From NCBI RefSeq assembly GCF_023715485.1, contig NZ_JAMBOF010000002.1:186001-250000 (forward strand): a stretch of 64,000 nucleotides of DNA, written 5' to 3'. Positions 56,679-64,000 of the stretch are shown here, piece by piece (within the stretch, counting starts at the first letter, position 1; every line of letters starts with the position of its first letter). The DNA is from Mesobacillus subterraneus (GTDB lineage Bacteria; Bacillota; Bacilli; Bacillales; Cytobacillaceae). The notes under the pieces are model-generated. The model saw only the letters and a list, made by a program, of their open reading frames with translations, had not been told where the DNA came from and did not search any database. A program made the translations under genes and the position numbers.

Positions 56679-56692
56679 CGAACAAACATTCT
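56679..56692 (-). promoter_or_regulatory. LexA (DinR)-like box of uvrB
   Basis: CGAAC-AAAC-ATTCT; read leftward GAATGTTTGTTCG. One base differs from the Bacillus consensus CGAAC-N4-GTTCG. It is about 225 bases before uvrB, with promoter-like AT-rich DNA between. Confidence 0.65.
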
Positions 56693-56787
56693 AATTGTTA
56701 TATTTCGTATTGCGGAAAATGCTGAAGGAACTCAGATTTTAGTTAATCAAACGTTTGATTGAAGATGGCTGCTTCCTTTTCGATGCT

Positions 56788-56820
56788 AAAAAGCCCGTCG
56801 AACAATATTCGACAGGCTTA
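56788..56820 (-). terminator. csbA terminator
   Basis: AAGCCTGTCGAA / TTCGACGGGCTT stem followed by TTTT, read leftward. It separates csbA from uvrB. Confidence 0.7.
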
Positions 56821-56837
56821 CTTATTTAAAAAAATTG

Positions 56838-57068
56838 TTACTGTTGCTTCCTGTTCCTCTTCATCATCTGGTTCGCAAAATAAAAACCGAGCGTCAATGA
56901 AAAAGCATCAATGACAATCAACAGGAATGAATCCGTGTACCCTTTATAAACAGAAGCTGCAATCAAGGCAACCGTCAACACAAGCGCAAGTATATGATTA
57001 TAGGCAACCCTGGTAAAAAACAACACCATGAATCCGGGCAGTAAAAGTGCGGATAAATATTTCAGCAC
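56838..57068 (-). CDS. csbA: CsbA family small membrane protein
   Basis: About 76 aa from a GTG at 57068 (GAGGTG 7 bases before); the frame stays open to an ATG at 57083. Three hydrophobic helices, with FTRVAYNH and YKGYTDS matching the CsbA (DUF2198) pattern. In B. subtilis csbA is a SigB-controlled gene upstream of uvrB, as here. Function unknown. No clear SigB promoter was identified. Confidence 0.82.
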   Translation of the reverse strand: MLKYLSALLLPGFMVLFFTRVAYNHILALVLTVALIAASVYKGYTDSFLLIVIDAFSLTLGFYFANQMMKRNRKQQ

Positions 57069-57171
57069 CAAAAAACACCTCATTTTAACAAAATGACAAA
57101 AAATTATAAAATCTCTTATCTAAGAATATATCTGTTTTAACTGCGTGTTACAAGAAACTAATCCATGCAGA

Positions 57172-57209
57172 AAAGCATGCAGACGGGATTTAAACCTCAG
57201 CATGCTTAG
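57172..57209 (-). terminator. Terminator of the EAL-HDOD gene
   Basis: AAGCATGC / GCATGCTT arms around a 20-base loop, T-rich tail read leftward. Confidence 0.6.
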
Positions 57210-57215
57210 AACCTT

Positions 57216-58460
57216 TTATATACTTACATCATTTAAGACTTTAGTAGCCCAATCACTTGCCTCCGCATACAACCTAAAAAGTTCCTCTTTCGGCATAGAA
57301 GTTGGATTGAACATGAGCTCCTGGTTTTCGAGGAATGCATGCTCAACATCCTTTAAAAATTGAAGCATCGCGTATTCATCATTCTTTTCACCTGACAACG
57401 CATCCTTCAGTTCATTGCTCAATGGTAGGTCTTCAAGCAAGGTGTCCATTGGGTGATGCAGTAAGGAATCCATTAGGGAAAACATCCCCAATAAGAAATA
57501 TTTTGAAGCCAACACTTCCCTGCCAACCTTTTTGCCAATTAATTCTCCAAGCTTACCTCGTTTGAGAGACAGTTCGATGATTTCCCTTTCCTTTGAACCG
57601 CCATCAGTCCATTTTTCTACTCCTCTTATCGCCAAAACGTAAATCCATTTCTTGATTTCATTGAGACCAAGTAGAATAATAGCTTGCTTGATGGAAGAAA
57701 CCTCATTCCGTGGACGAAACACAGGATTATTAATCAGTCTCAGCAGTTTATAAGATAGCGATATATCCTTTTCTATCACATCTTTGATTTTTTCAAGATC
57801 GGGCTCTGGACTCTCGATTTCTTTTAAAATTTGAAAATAAGAATGGTAATAGGACGGTATATCATAACTATTCAAAATGACAGGTTTGCTAAAATAAAAA
57901 CCCTGGAAGTAAACAAAACCATCTTCTTTGGCCTGCAAATATTCTTCTATTGTTTCCACTTTTTCGGCAAGGAATTGAATATTGCGGTCTTTTATAAAGC
58001 GGATCATTTCCTGTCTGTCTGAACGGCTGGTCGACCTAAAATCAATCTTGATAATATCAATATAATTCAATAATTGAATTGTAAGGTCATTCCACTGGGA
58101 AACAAAGAAATCATCAAGAGCAATGGTATATCCATGTGTCTTAAGTTCTTTACAAATATTAAGAATTTCCTCATTCAATTCAACTGTCTCAAGGATTTCC
58201 ACCACAATGGATAATGGATTAAAGTAAGAAGGCACGCCAAGCTTCAATAGTTTTTCGGTAAAATTAATAAAACACGGCTTACCATTCGATAACTCCTTGA
58301 TACCTATATTCAAAAAACTATTAACAATCACATCTGTTGTGGCTTGATCTCCATTTGTGTGCTGATAATTATTCACCGTACTGCTTCTGTAAAGCAGTTC
58401 ATAGGCAACGGCCTTATCATTTATATCAAAAATTGGCTGGCGGGCAACATAAATATCCAT
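57216..58460 (-). CDS. Degenerate EAL plus HDOD domain protein (YuxH-like)
   Basis: 414 aa from ATG 58460 (GGGGGAATC upstream). The N-terminal EAL domain (about 1-200) has lost key residues: the signature EAL is ELL (AYELLYRS) and DDFG has become DDFF, so c-di-GMP hydrolysis is unlikely. The C-terminal half is an HDOD domain (about 205-400, LSYKLLRLINNPVFR). This matches YuxH/CdgJ-type signalling proteins. Target unknown. Confidence 0.88.
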   Translation of the reverse strand: MDIYVARQPIFDINDKAVAYELLYRSSTVNNYQHTNGDQATTDVIVNSFLNIGIKELSNGKPCFINFTEKLLKLGVPSYFNPLSIVVEILETVELNEEILNICKELKTHGYTIALDDFFVSQWNDLTIQLLNYIDIIKIDFRSTSRSDRQEMIRFIKDRNIQFLAEKVETIEEYLQAKEDGFVYFQGFYFSKPVILNSYDIPSYYHSYFQILKEIESPEPDLEKIKDVIEKDISLSYKLLRLINNPVFRPRNEVSSIKQAIILLGLNEIKKWIYVLAIRGVEKWTDGGSKEREIIELSLKRGKLGELIGKKVGREVLASKYFLLGMFSLMDSLLHHPMDTLLEDLPLSNELKDALSGEKNDEYAMLQFLKDVEHAFLENQELMFNPTSMPKEELFRLYAEASDWATKVLNDVSI

Positions 58461-58593
58461 CTTGATTCCCCCTGAAAACATAACAAAAAACAAAATTGAA
58501 AAAATAAAACAATAGTATTGTAGGAAAAATATACTATTAATTGTCAAGTATTTCAAGAGCACAATGAAATTTACCAATATTTATGAAAATATG

Positions 58594-59160
58594 TCATGGG
58601 TAATGTTTTTCAGTGAGTCGTTTGATTTTTTTGCGGATTGAATCACTTGTTCTCCCAAGCATACCAGAAATCTCTGAGAGAGATTTTCCGCAGCAGTGCC
58701 ATTCAAGCAGCAGCTTTTCCTCCTGCTTCGTCCAGACTTTATAATTCGTGACTTGCTTCGTAATCTTTCGCTCTCCAGCCACCCAATCGGGTTCAGGAGG
58801 AAGCGAATTGGGCTCTAGTTTTGAAAAGTCTATTTTATAACGGTTTTTGTCCGCCCAAATCCAAAAATCCTCTATATTGATGAATGTGAATTTCTTTTTA
58901 TTCCTGGTAACTCGCTGATGGGAATCGAGGTCATGGTTCAGGATCCACTGCATGACAGTGTTTCTGTCGATGTTAAGGTTTTTTGCCAACTCACCGGCTG
59001 TAAGCATACCTGTGTAGGACTTCGTGTGGGAAAGGCCCATTCTCGTAATCTTCACTTCTAGGGCCACAATGCTGCGGTTCAACTTTTTTGCGATAGTAGA
59101 AAGGGGAAATGCTCCAACTTGGTCTTTTATCAGTTGTATGTCTTCAGCTGCGTATTTCAT
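58594..59160 (-). CDS. DNA-binding regulator with HTH and Myb-like segments
   Basis: 188 aa. Three DNA-binding-like segments: residues about 5-45 (DIQLIKDQVGAFPLSTIAKK), a middle HTH about 50-90 (TAGELAKNLNIDRNTVMQW) and a C-terminal Myb/SANT-like part about 142-185 (WTKQEEKLLLEWHCCGKSL). Similar proteins occur beside phage and sporulation genes in Bacillus. Regulatory target unknown. ATG at 59160; single gene. Confidence 0.65.
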   Translation of the reverse strand: MKYAAEDIQLIKDQVGAFPLSTIAKKLNRSIVALEVKITRMGLSHTKSYTGMLTAGELAKNLNIDRNTVMQWILNHDLDSHQRVTRNKKKFTFINIEDFWIWADKNRYKIDFSKLEPNSLPPEPDWVAGERKITKQVTNYKVWTKQEEKLLLEWHCCGKSLSEISGMLGRTSDSIRKKIKRLTEKHYP

Positions 59161-59328
59161 CTTAGATACAACCCATCCTTCAATCTAAAATTACTTATAC
59201 TTTGATTTTTCCTTGGCTAATTAAAACACATTTTAGCGCACTAAAGAATACCCATAACTGTATTTCATGTAATTTTACATTCATTTTCCAATAGTGCTAT
59301 CCATATTAACATTCATCAAGAAATAATA

Positions 59329-59365
59329 AAAGCAGCTACCCTGTGGTTAGCTGCTTTATTTTTTA
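59329..59365 (-). terminator. Terminator of the chemoreceptor gene
   Basis: AAAGCAGCTAACC / GGTAGCTGCTTT stem with T-rich tail, read leftward. Confidence 0.75.
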
Positions 59366-61084
59366 TTCTAATTTAAAATTTCCAGTTAGTTCCCTTAATT
59401 TTGCTGACATGGTAGATAAACCTTCCACAGATTGAGCCATATCTGCAATAAGGTTATCTTGTCTATTTGTAATAGAAACCGTCTGTTGTGTACTAACTGC
59501 TGCTTGTTCTGCAATTTTTGCTGTCTCAACGGCTGAAGCAGTAATTTCTTCAGCTGAAGCCGACATTTCTTCTGAAGTAGCGGTCACTTCTTCGATTTGG
59601 CTTGCGACCCCTTTGATTGATGACTGGATAGAATTAAATACTTTTCCTGCTTCAGAAACAACATCCATCCCTTGTTTTACATCTTTAAGCACTACATCCA
59701 TGGCAGTTGCTGTATTTTTTGTGTCCCCATTTATGCGCTCAATAATGGCTTGGATGTTTTCTGTCGACTTTGCAGATAGCTCAGCAAGCTTTCTGACTTC
59801 CTCAGCAACTACTGCAAAACCTTTTCCTGATTCACCTGCACGTGCCGCTTCAATTGCTGCATTCAAAGCCAGCAAATTGGTTTGGGAAGAAATGCCGCTT
59901 ATAATTTCAACGATCTGTGAAATTTCATCCGAGTGCCCTTTCAATGTCAGAATCAATGATGAAGAGCGATTAACAGAATTACTGATCGTCTGCATTTGAC
60001 TGATTACCTGTTCCAGCTTCTGATGTCCATTGCTGACTTCATTTAGTGTACGTACTGCCAATTCAGAGGCTGTTGAAGATGAATCTGCAATATGGTTTAC
60101 ACCTTGAGACATCTCTTCTATCACTCGTACACTTTCGTTCAGGCTTTGATGCTGTGAAAACGAATTTCCTGAGATTTCTTCCATGGTAACCGCAATTTCC
60201 CTGCTAGCTGATTTTGTTTCATTTGCCTTGGTTAGCAGTAAAGATGAAGTTTCATTCAACTCCAGACTATAGTTATTAATCGTTTGGATAATCCCCCTTA
60301 AATCCTGGAGCATCTTGTTGAAGGATAGAGTTAATTGGCCAATTTCATCCTGTCGTTTAGATTCGACACTGACGGTTAGATTCCCGCTGCCGATGGCTGC
60401 CGTATTTTTGGATAAAAGCTGGATGGGCTTTGTAATTGAAAGTGTTACTGCTACAGTAATAATAATGCTAATGACTAAAATACTCGCAATAATTAGGAGC
60501 ATCTTCAGCGTGTTTGCTTCTATCCCTTTGTAGACCTTTGTAACATCAAAGTCAGAGCCGACAATACCTATAATCTCACCAGATTCTGTTTTAATTGGTA
60601 CATAGGCAGAAACTAATCCGCCATATTCCTCTGTATTGGTCATTTCCATCTCTGTCTTCCCTGTTTCAAAAGCCCGGACGATGGCAGGATAATCATCCAT
60701 CCCTTTCTCTTCATCACCGAGCTGGGAGGCATCATCTGAATTTAATGGCATTCCATCTACAATATAGTAGTATTTGTAGCCCTCGCCTGATTTTTCTCTT
60801 TTCATTGTGTATATATATGTAAGGCCATTCGATTCCCTTATTTCATTTAACTGGGTGCGCAGCTCTTTGTAATACTCCGTTTCCCCTGATTCAAGAATTT
60901 CTTTATATTCTTGTATTTTAATAAGATCGGCAGCTCGCTGAGATATTCCGGCTGCTTGTTCGCTGACCGTTTCTTCAACCAGATTTTCTGACGATTTAAT
61001 AGATAAATAGCCAATAAATAAACCAGAAATCAAGATTAACCCCGAAAAAATAAGCAACATTTTGATTTTGATGCTTTTACCCAT
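59363..61084 (-). CDS. Methyl-accepting chemotaxis protein
   Basis: 573 aa. TM1 about 8-28, an extracellular Cache-like sensor about 30-190 (YYKELRTQLNEIRESNGLTY, MDDYPAIVRAFETGKTEM), TM2 about 193-215, HAMP to about 270, then a coiled-coil signalling domain with the conserved tip GISSQTNLLALNAAIEAARA. It should bind an outside ligand and control CheA. Ligand not predicted. Confidence 0.93.
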   Translation of the reverse strand: MGKSIKIKMLLIFSGLILISGLFIGYLSIKSSENLVEETVSEQAAGISQRAADLIKIQEYKEILESGETEYYKELRTQLNEIRESNGLTYIYTMKREKSGEGYKYYYIVDGMPLNSDDASQLGDEEKGMDDYPAIVRAFETGKTEMEMTNTEEYGGLVSAYVPIKTESGEIIGIVGSDFDVTKVYKGIEANTLKMLLIIASILVISIIITVAVTLSITKPIQLLSKNTAAIGSGNLTVSVESKRQDEIGQLTLSFNKMLQDLRGIIQTINNYSLELNETSSLLLTKANETKSASREIAVTMEEISGNSFSQHQSLNESVRVIEEMSQGVNHIADSSSTASELAVRTLNEVSNGHQKLEQVISQMQTISNSVNRSSSLILTLKGHSDEISQIVEIISGISSQTNLLALNAAIEAARAGESGKGFAVVAEEVRKLAELSAKSTENIQAIIERINGDTKNTATAMDVVLKDVKQGMDVVSEAGKVFNSIQSSIKGVASQIEEVTATSEEMSASAEEITASAVETAKIAEQAAVSTQQTVSITNRQDNLIADMAQSVEGLSTMSAKLRELTGNFKLE

Positions 61085-61202
61085 GCAGTTTATTCTCCTT
61101 ATGCAGCATATATTTTATAGGAACAAAGACCTATTACTCTTATTTTACTTTATTTGGTTATATTGTAAAATACTTCTCGGGGTAAATTATTTTAAAATAG
61201 AA

Positions 61203-61226
61203 AAGAACAGACCAATGGGCCTGTTC
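61203..61226 (-). terminator. Terminator of the S8 protease gene
   Basis: GAGAACAGGCC / TGGTCTGTTCTT stem with T-rich tail, read leftward. Confidence 0.7.
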
Positions 61227-61236
61227 TCATTTCACC

Positions 61237-63705
61237 TTATTTTAGAAAAGCATTATAATAACGTGTCATCGCAACCGCAAAGTCTCCGCGCGTATTTTTA
61301 ACGCCTGGGCTGAATGCAGCCGTTACCTTTGGTTTTAGATCGTAAGGTCCCTGGGTCACTGCGAATTTCGCGTTAAGGATGTTCAAGTCAAGCGCTAATT
61401 GGACATAGCCTTTTAAGTGTGCTGGTACGTCAGCTGCATCCCCGATGGCAATTCTTTCATCGTTATACTGAACTGTAAGCTGACCTTCAAATTCTTCTGC
61501 TTCTTTTTGCAAGCCTAAAGCCTGGACTAAAGAGTAAGCAAGTTCCGCGCGTGTCACACCGTCTTTAGGAGCAAATTTGCCGGCTGCTTTCGGTAAAATA
61601 ACCCCCTTCTGAATTTGCTGCTGGTCGCGGAAAGCTGCTCCCTTGGCGGCTGTTGCTTCAACGAATGGGAGATCGGCACTCGCGACATCGGTAAAGCTTG
61701 AAGTCTGTGGCAATGACTGCTTAATTTCCGCTCCCATTACCAAATATTTTGCCAGTTCAGCTCTTGTTAAAAGGGCATCAGGTTTGAAAGCTCCATTTGA
61801 ATAGCCGTCAAACAAGCGTTCACTTACGCCCATTTTAATCGCATCAGCCGCTGGATGTCCTGTGAGATCATTCAAGCCTGAGAAGCCGCTGACTTTGGTG
61901 AAGGCCAACTCACCTTTCACCGTTTCAGGCAGTGCCACTCCAAGCGGATTTGCATCTGTACCGCGAAGCCCGCGGATTTCTGCCTTCCAGGTTCCTGGTG
62001 CCGGAGAAGTGACAGATACGGTACGGTCATAGGAAAGCGGGAACAATAAGCTTACACCCGAGCTGTACTCGCTGCCATCCGGAGCGATTAATACCAGATT
62101 GATAGGATTGCCCGTTTGTTCCATTACCCCTGCGCCAGCGACTTTTCCAACAAGGCTGGACATCCCTTCTTCAACTGTGAATTCATATTGATTTGTTGAG
62201 AGGAAGGTTAAAGGGTTATAGTCTATTGAAAAATCCTTGCGTTCTGTTGAAGACTTAACATTGCTGTAGAATGTCTGTGTTGCGTTTACAGTTTTACCAT
62301 AAGAAGTGTCGTTGAATGATTGATCGATTGCGGCATAAGCGTTTACGTAGCCAAAACCGACTTCCCAAGTTTCATAGCCTGGCATATTCGTAGCGGTCTG
62401 TTCGAGAATCTGCTTCACTTCTGCAGGTGACAGCAACGGGTTCGCCTCAAACATCAGTGCGACAATTCCAGCCACATGCGGAGTGGCCATCGATGTTCCG
62501 CTCATAGTCGTGTAGTATGGCAGATACGCAGGTTCGATCGTTGTTGCATCCTGGTCGGCTGCGAGGCTGGAAACTGGAGCAATAACTCGGGTTGAAACGA
62601 TATCAACCCCCGGAGCAGTGACGGTCGGTTCATCCTTCCAGGTCCATTCCTTGCCATCCATTGTAAAAGTTCCGCCTACACCCTTTGTTCCTCTCGAAGA
62701 GAAATCAGCAAGTGTGCCATCTTTTACTCCAGCAGCTACAGATATTACCCAAGGAGCTTTTGCGTAAGGGTTGTGGGTGTTTTCTCCAGGTCCTTCATTT
62801 CCTGCTGCGAAAAGAACGGTAATTCCGCGGTCGTATGCTTTCTTGCTGGCAATGTTGATCGGGTCATTCGGATCGAAGTCGCCCGATGAACCCCAGGAGT
62901 TTGTGATGACGCGGATATTGTATTGCGACTGGTGCGTGATCGCGTAGTCGAAACCGCCGATTCCATCGAGGACAAACAAGGCAGCGCCTGACCCGTAGCC
63001 GATCAAGTCAGCACCTGGTGCAGCACCTTCATACTTGCCGCCAGACATGGCGCCTGTTCCGCCAACAGTTCCAGCAACATGGGTGCCATGCCCGGAGTTC
63101 GTATCCGTGTTTGGAACGTTTTCCTGGTATGTGACAGGCAGCAAGCCTGGTGCAAGGGCATTCAGGTTTGTGGAGCCCAGAACGTTCTGGACAAGATTTT
63201 TACCTAACTCGTGATCCTTATGAGTACCATCGACGCCGCTATCGTTAACGACTACGCCGATTCCCTTGCCTGATACAGGCAGGCCGCCATTCGCCTGGCG
63301 GAAACTGTCGTCTGTTCTCGCTTTATCCACTCCAGTGATCGCTGTTGCATCAGCATTGAAGTAGGAAAGCTTTTTGTTCAGGTAAATGGACTGGACCTCA
63401 GGGTTAGCTGCCAGCTTTTCAATTTGGCTTTTTGTTGCGATCACTCCGGCAATCGGCAGTGATTTCATGCTGATTCCCGTTTCAATTCCAAGCGTTTTTA
63501 ACAATGACAATTGCGCAGCGTTTGGTGCTCCATCACCTTTGAAAGTGACGATGACTTCGAGGGAGCTCGCAGTGTCCAGGGCCTTGCCGACCAGCGGATC
63601 AATAACCGCCGAGCCATTCGTGGCTGCGCCAGCCTTCCCCTGCTGGGCAATAAAGGATGGAAAAATAAGCAACAGGGCAACTAACAGATACATAAAACGT
63701 TTCAT
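61237..63705 (-). CDS. Secreted subtilisin-family (S8) protease with SLH-type repeats
   Basis: 822 aa. Signal peptide about 1-27; a propeptide (I9-like) about 45-118; catalytic domain about 140-460 with D155 (NDSGVDGT), H206 (SGHGTHVAG), oxyanion N269 and S404 (MSGTSMATPHVAG). A beta-rich domain follows (about 470-610), then two SLH-like repeats (VSERLFDGYSNGAFKPD; KFAPKDGVTRAELAYSL) that would tie it to secondary wall polymers. It degrades extracellular protein. Single gene, ATG with GAGGAGAA. Confidence 0.94.
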   Translation of the reverse strand: MKRFMYLLVALLLIFPSFIAQQGKAGAATNGSAVIDPLVGKALDTASSLEVIVTFKGDGAPNAAQLSLLKTLGIETGISMKSLPIAGVIATKSQIEKLAANPEVQSIYLNKKLSYFNADATAITGVDKARTDDSFRQANGGLPVSGKGIGVVVNDSGVDGTHKDHELGKNLVQNVLGSTNLNALAPGLLPVTYQENVPNTDTNSGHGTHVAGTVGGTGAMSGGKYEGAAPGADLIGYGSGAALFVLDGIGGFDYAITHQSQYNIRVITNSWGSSGDFDPNDPINIASKKAYDRGITVLFAAGNEGPGENTHNPYAKAPWVISVAAGVKDGTLADFSSRGTKGVGGTFTMDGKEWTWKDEPTVTAPGVDIVSTRVIAPVSSLAADQDATTIEPAYLPYYTTMSGTSMATPHVAGIVALMFEANPLLSPAEVKQILEQTATNMPGYETWEVGFGYVNAYAAIDQSFNDTSYGKTVNATQTFYSNVKSSTERKDFSIDYNPLTFLSTNQYEFTVEEGMSSLVGKVAGAGVMEQTGNPINLVLIAPDGSEYSSGVSLLFPLSYDRTVSVTSPAPGTWKAEIRGLRGTDANPLGVALPETVKGELAFTKVSGFSGLNDLTGHPAADAIKMGVSERLFDGYSNGAFKPDALLTRAELAKYLVMGAEIKQSLPQTSSFTDVASADLPFVEATAAKGAAFRDQQQIQKGVILPKAAGKFAPKDGVTRAELAYSLVQALGLQKEAEEFEGQLTVQYNDERIAIGDAADVPAHLKGYVQLALDLNILNAKFAVTQGPYDLKPKVTAAFSPGVKNTRGDFAVAMTRYYNAFLK

Positions 63706-63928
63706 CGTATTCTCCTCTCACATTATAAAAATTTTGAATATTCCTAACTTGATTATCAAGAAAACATTAAATGAAAACTATTCTTCAAAGGTTGTAAAAT
63801 TGGATTCCGGAATGACTATTATTGAATCGTACAAAAGTTATAGATGGAGTAGTGCTTAGGAGTGCGTGCAGATTTTTCCACAAAATGGGTGAACGAGAAA
63901 TCCAGAAAGAAAATATCCCCTTAAAAAA

Positions 63929-63956
63929 ACTCCCCTGCTCTCGCAAGGGAGATCAA
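63929..63956 (-). terminator. Terminator of the gene at the right window edge
   Basis: CTCCCTT / AGGGGAG stem with TTTTTTT, read leftward. Confidence 0.8.
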
Positions 63957-63961
63957 ATAAA

Positions 63962-64000
63962 TTACTTTTTCATTTTAAAAGATGCATCCACAGCTTTATA
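63962..64000 (-). CDS. 3' end of a gene cut by the window edge
   Basis: The last 12 codons of a leftward gene (ending KAVDASFKMKK and a TAA stop at 63962-63964), followed after a few bases by a strong terminator. Too short to identify. Confidence 0.6.
   Translation of the reverse strand, partial: YKAVDASFKMKK

Overview
The window is chromosomal DNA of a low-to-moderate G+C, spore-forming member of the Bacillaceae. Strong AGGAGG-type ribosome sites, frequent TTG/GTG starts, Spo0E-like, CsbA and spore-type amidase proteins, and gene order point to this. The core part (about 18.1-64 kb) follows the clpP / yvc / his / hprK-lgt / nag / yvl-uvr region of Bacillus subtilis closely, so most core calls rest on both sequence motifs and order. 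The exact genus cannot be fixed; a Mesobacillus/Cytobacillus-like organism would fit.

Bases 1 to about 18.1 kb are an accessory region. A tyrosine integrase (16880-18028) runs into the 3' end of a tRNA-Arg(CCG) gene (18119-18190), the usual layout of an element inserted in a tRNA. Leftward come an ImmA/IrrE protease, three cargo genes (a lipoprotein, a DUF6978-like and a DUF1828-like protein), a CI/Cro-type switch with four operator copies and two divergent promoters, and a leftward early operon (HTH proteins, DUF771, a zinc protein, a DnaD-type replication protein with internal iterons, and an FbpA-like protein). A second block holds a Bro-N antirepressor, an ArpU-type regulator and a small second recombinase. 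Several genes under 60 codons are described here, including a Spo0E-like phosphatase and a 42-residue membrane peptide. No terminase, capsid or tail gene is present, and no second copy of the tRNA end was found, so this is either part of a larger prophage or a reduced or satellite-like element.

The far left (872-3235) carries a compact three-gene cassette: a GHKL-type ATPase with a STAS-like N-terminal part, a small DUF4325 STAS-like protein, and a two-helix membrane protein. I regard it as the best candidate for an undescribed signalling or defence system.

Core layout: clpP with a CtsR operator; crh-whiA-yvcK-rapZ-yvcI (leftward); trxB; a TPR protein; a NERD protein; the complete leftward his operon hisZ-G-D-B-H-A-F-IE; a HAD and an MBL hydrolase; acyltransferase-ppaX-yvoD-lgt-hprK; a MurNAc/GlcNAc salvage block murP-mupG-murQ and nagA-nagB-nagR, in which both transcription units have a NagR (dre) site; a DUF2164 protein and an amidase; yvlABCD; csbA and uvrB-uvrA with a LexA-like box; an EAL-HDOD protein; a chemoreceptor; and a secreted S8 protease with S-layer-type repeats.

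Non-coding DNA in the core holds two arrays with an exact 21-bp period, a third array of about 24 bp, several copies of a small MITE-like inverted-repeat element, and a long structured repeat after clpP.
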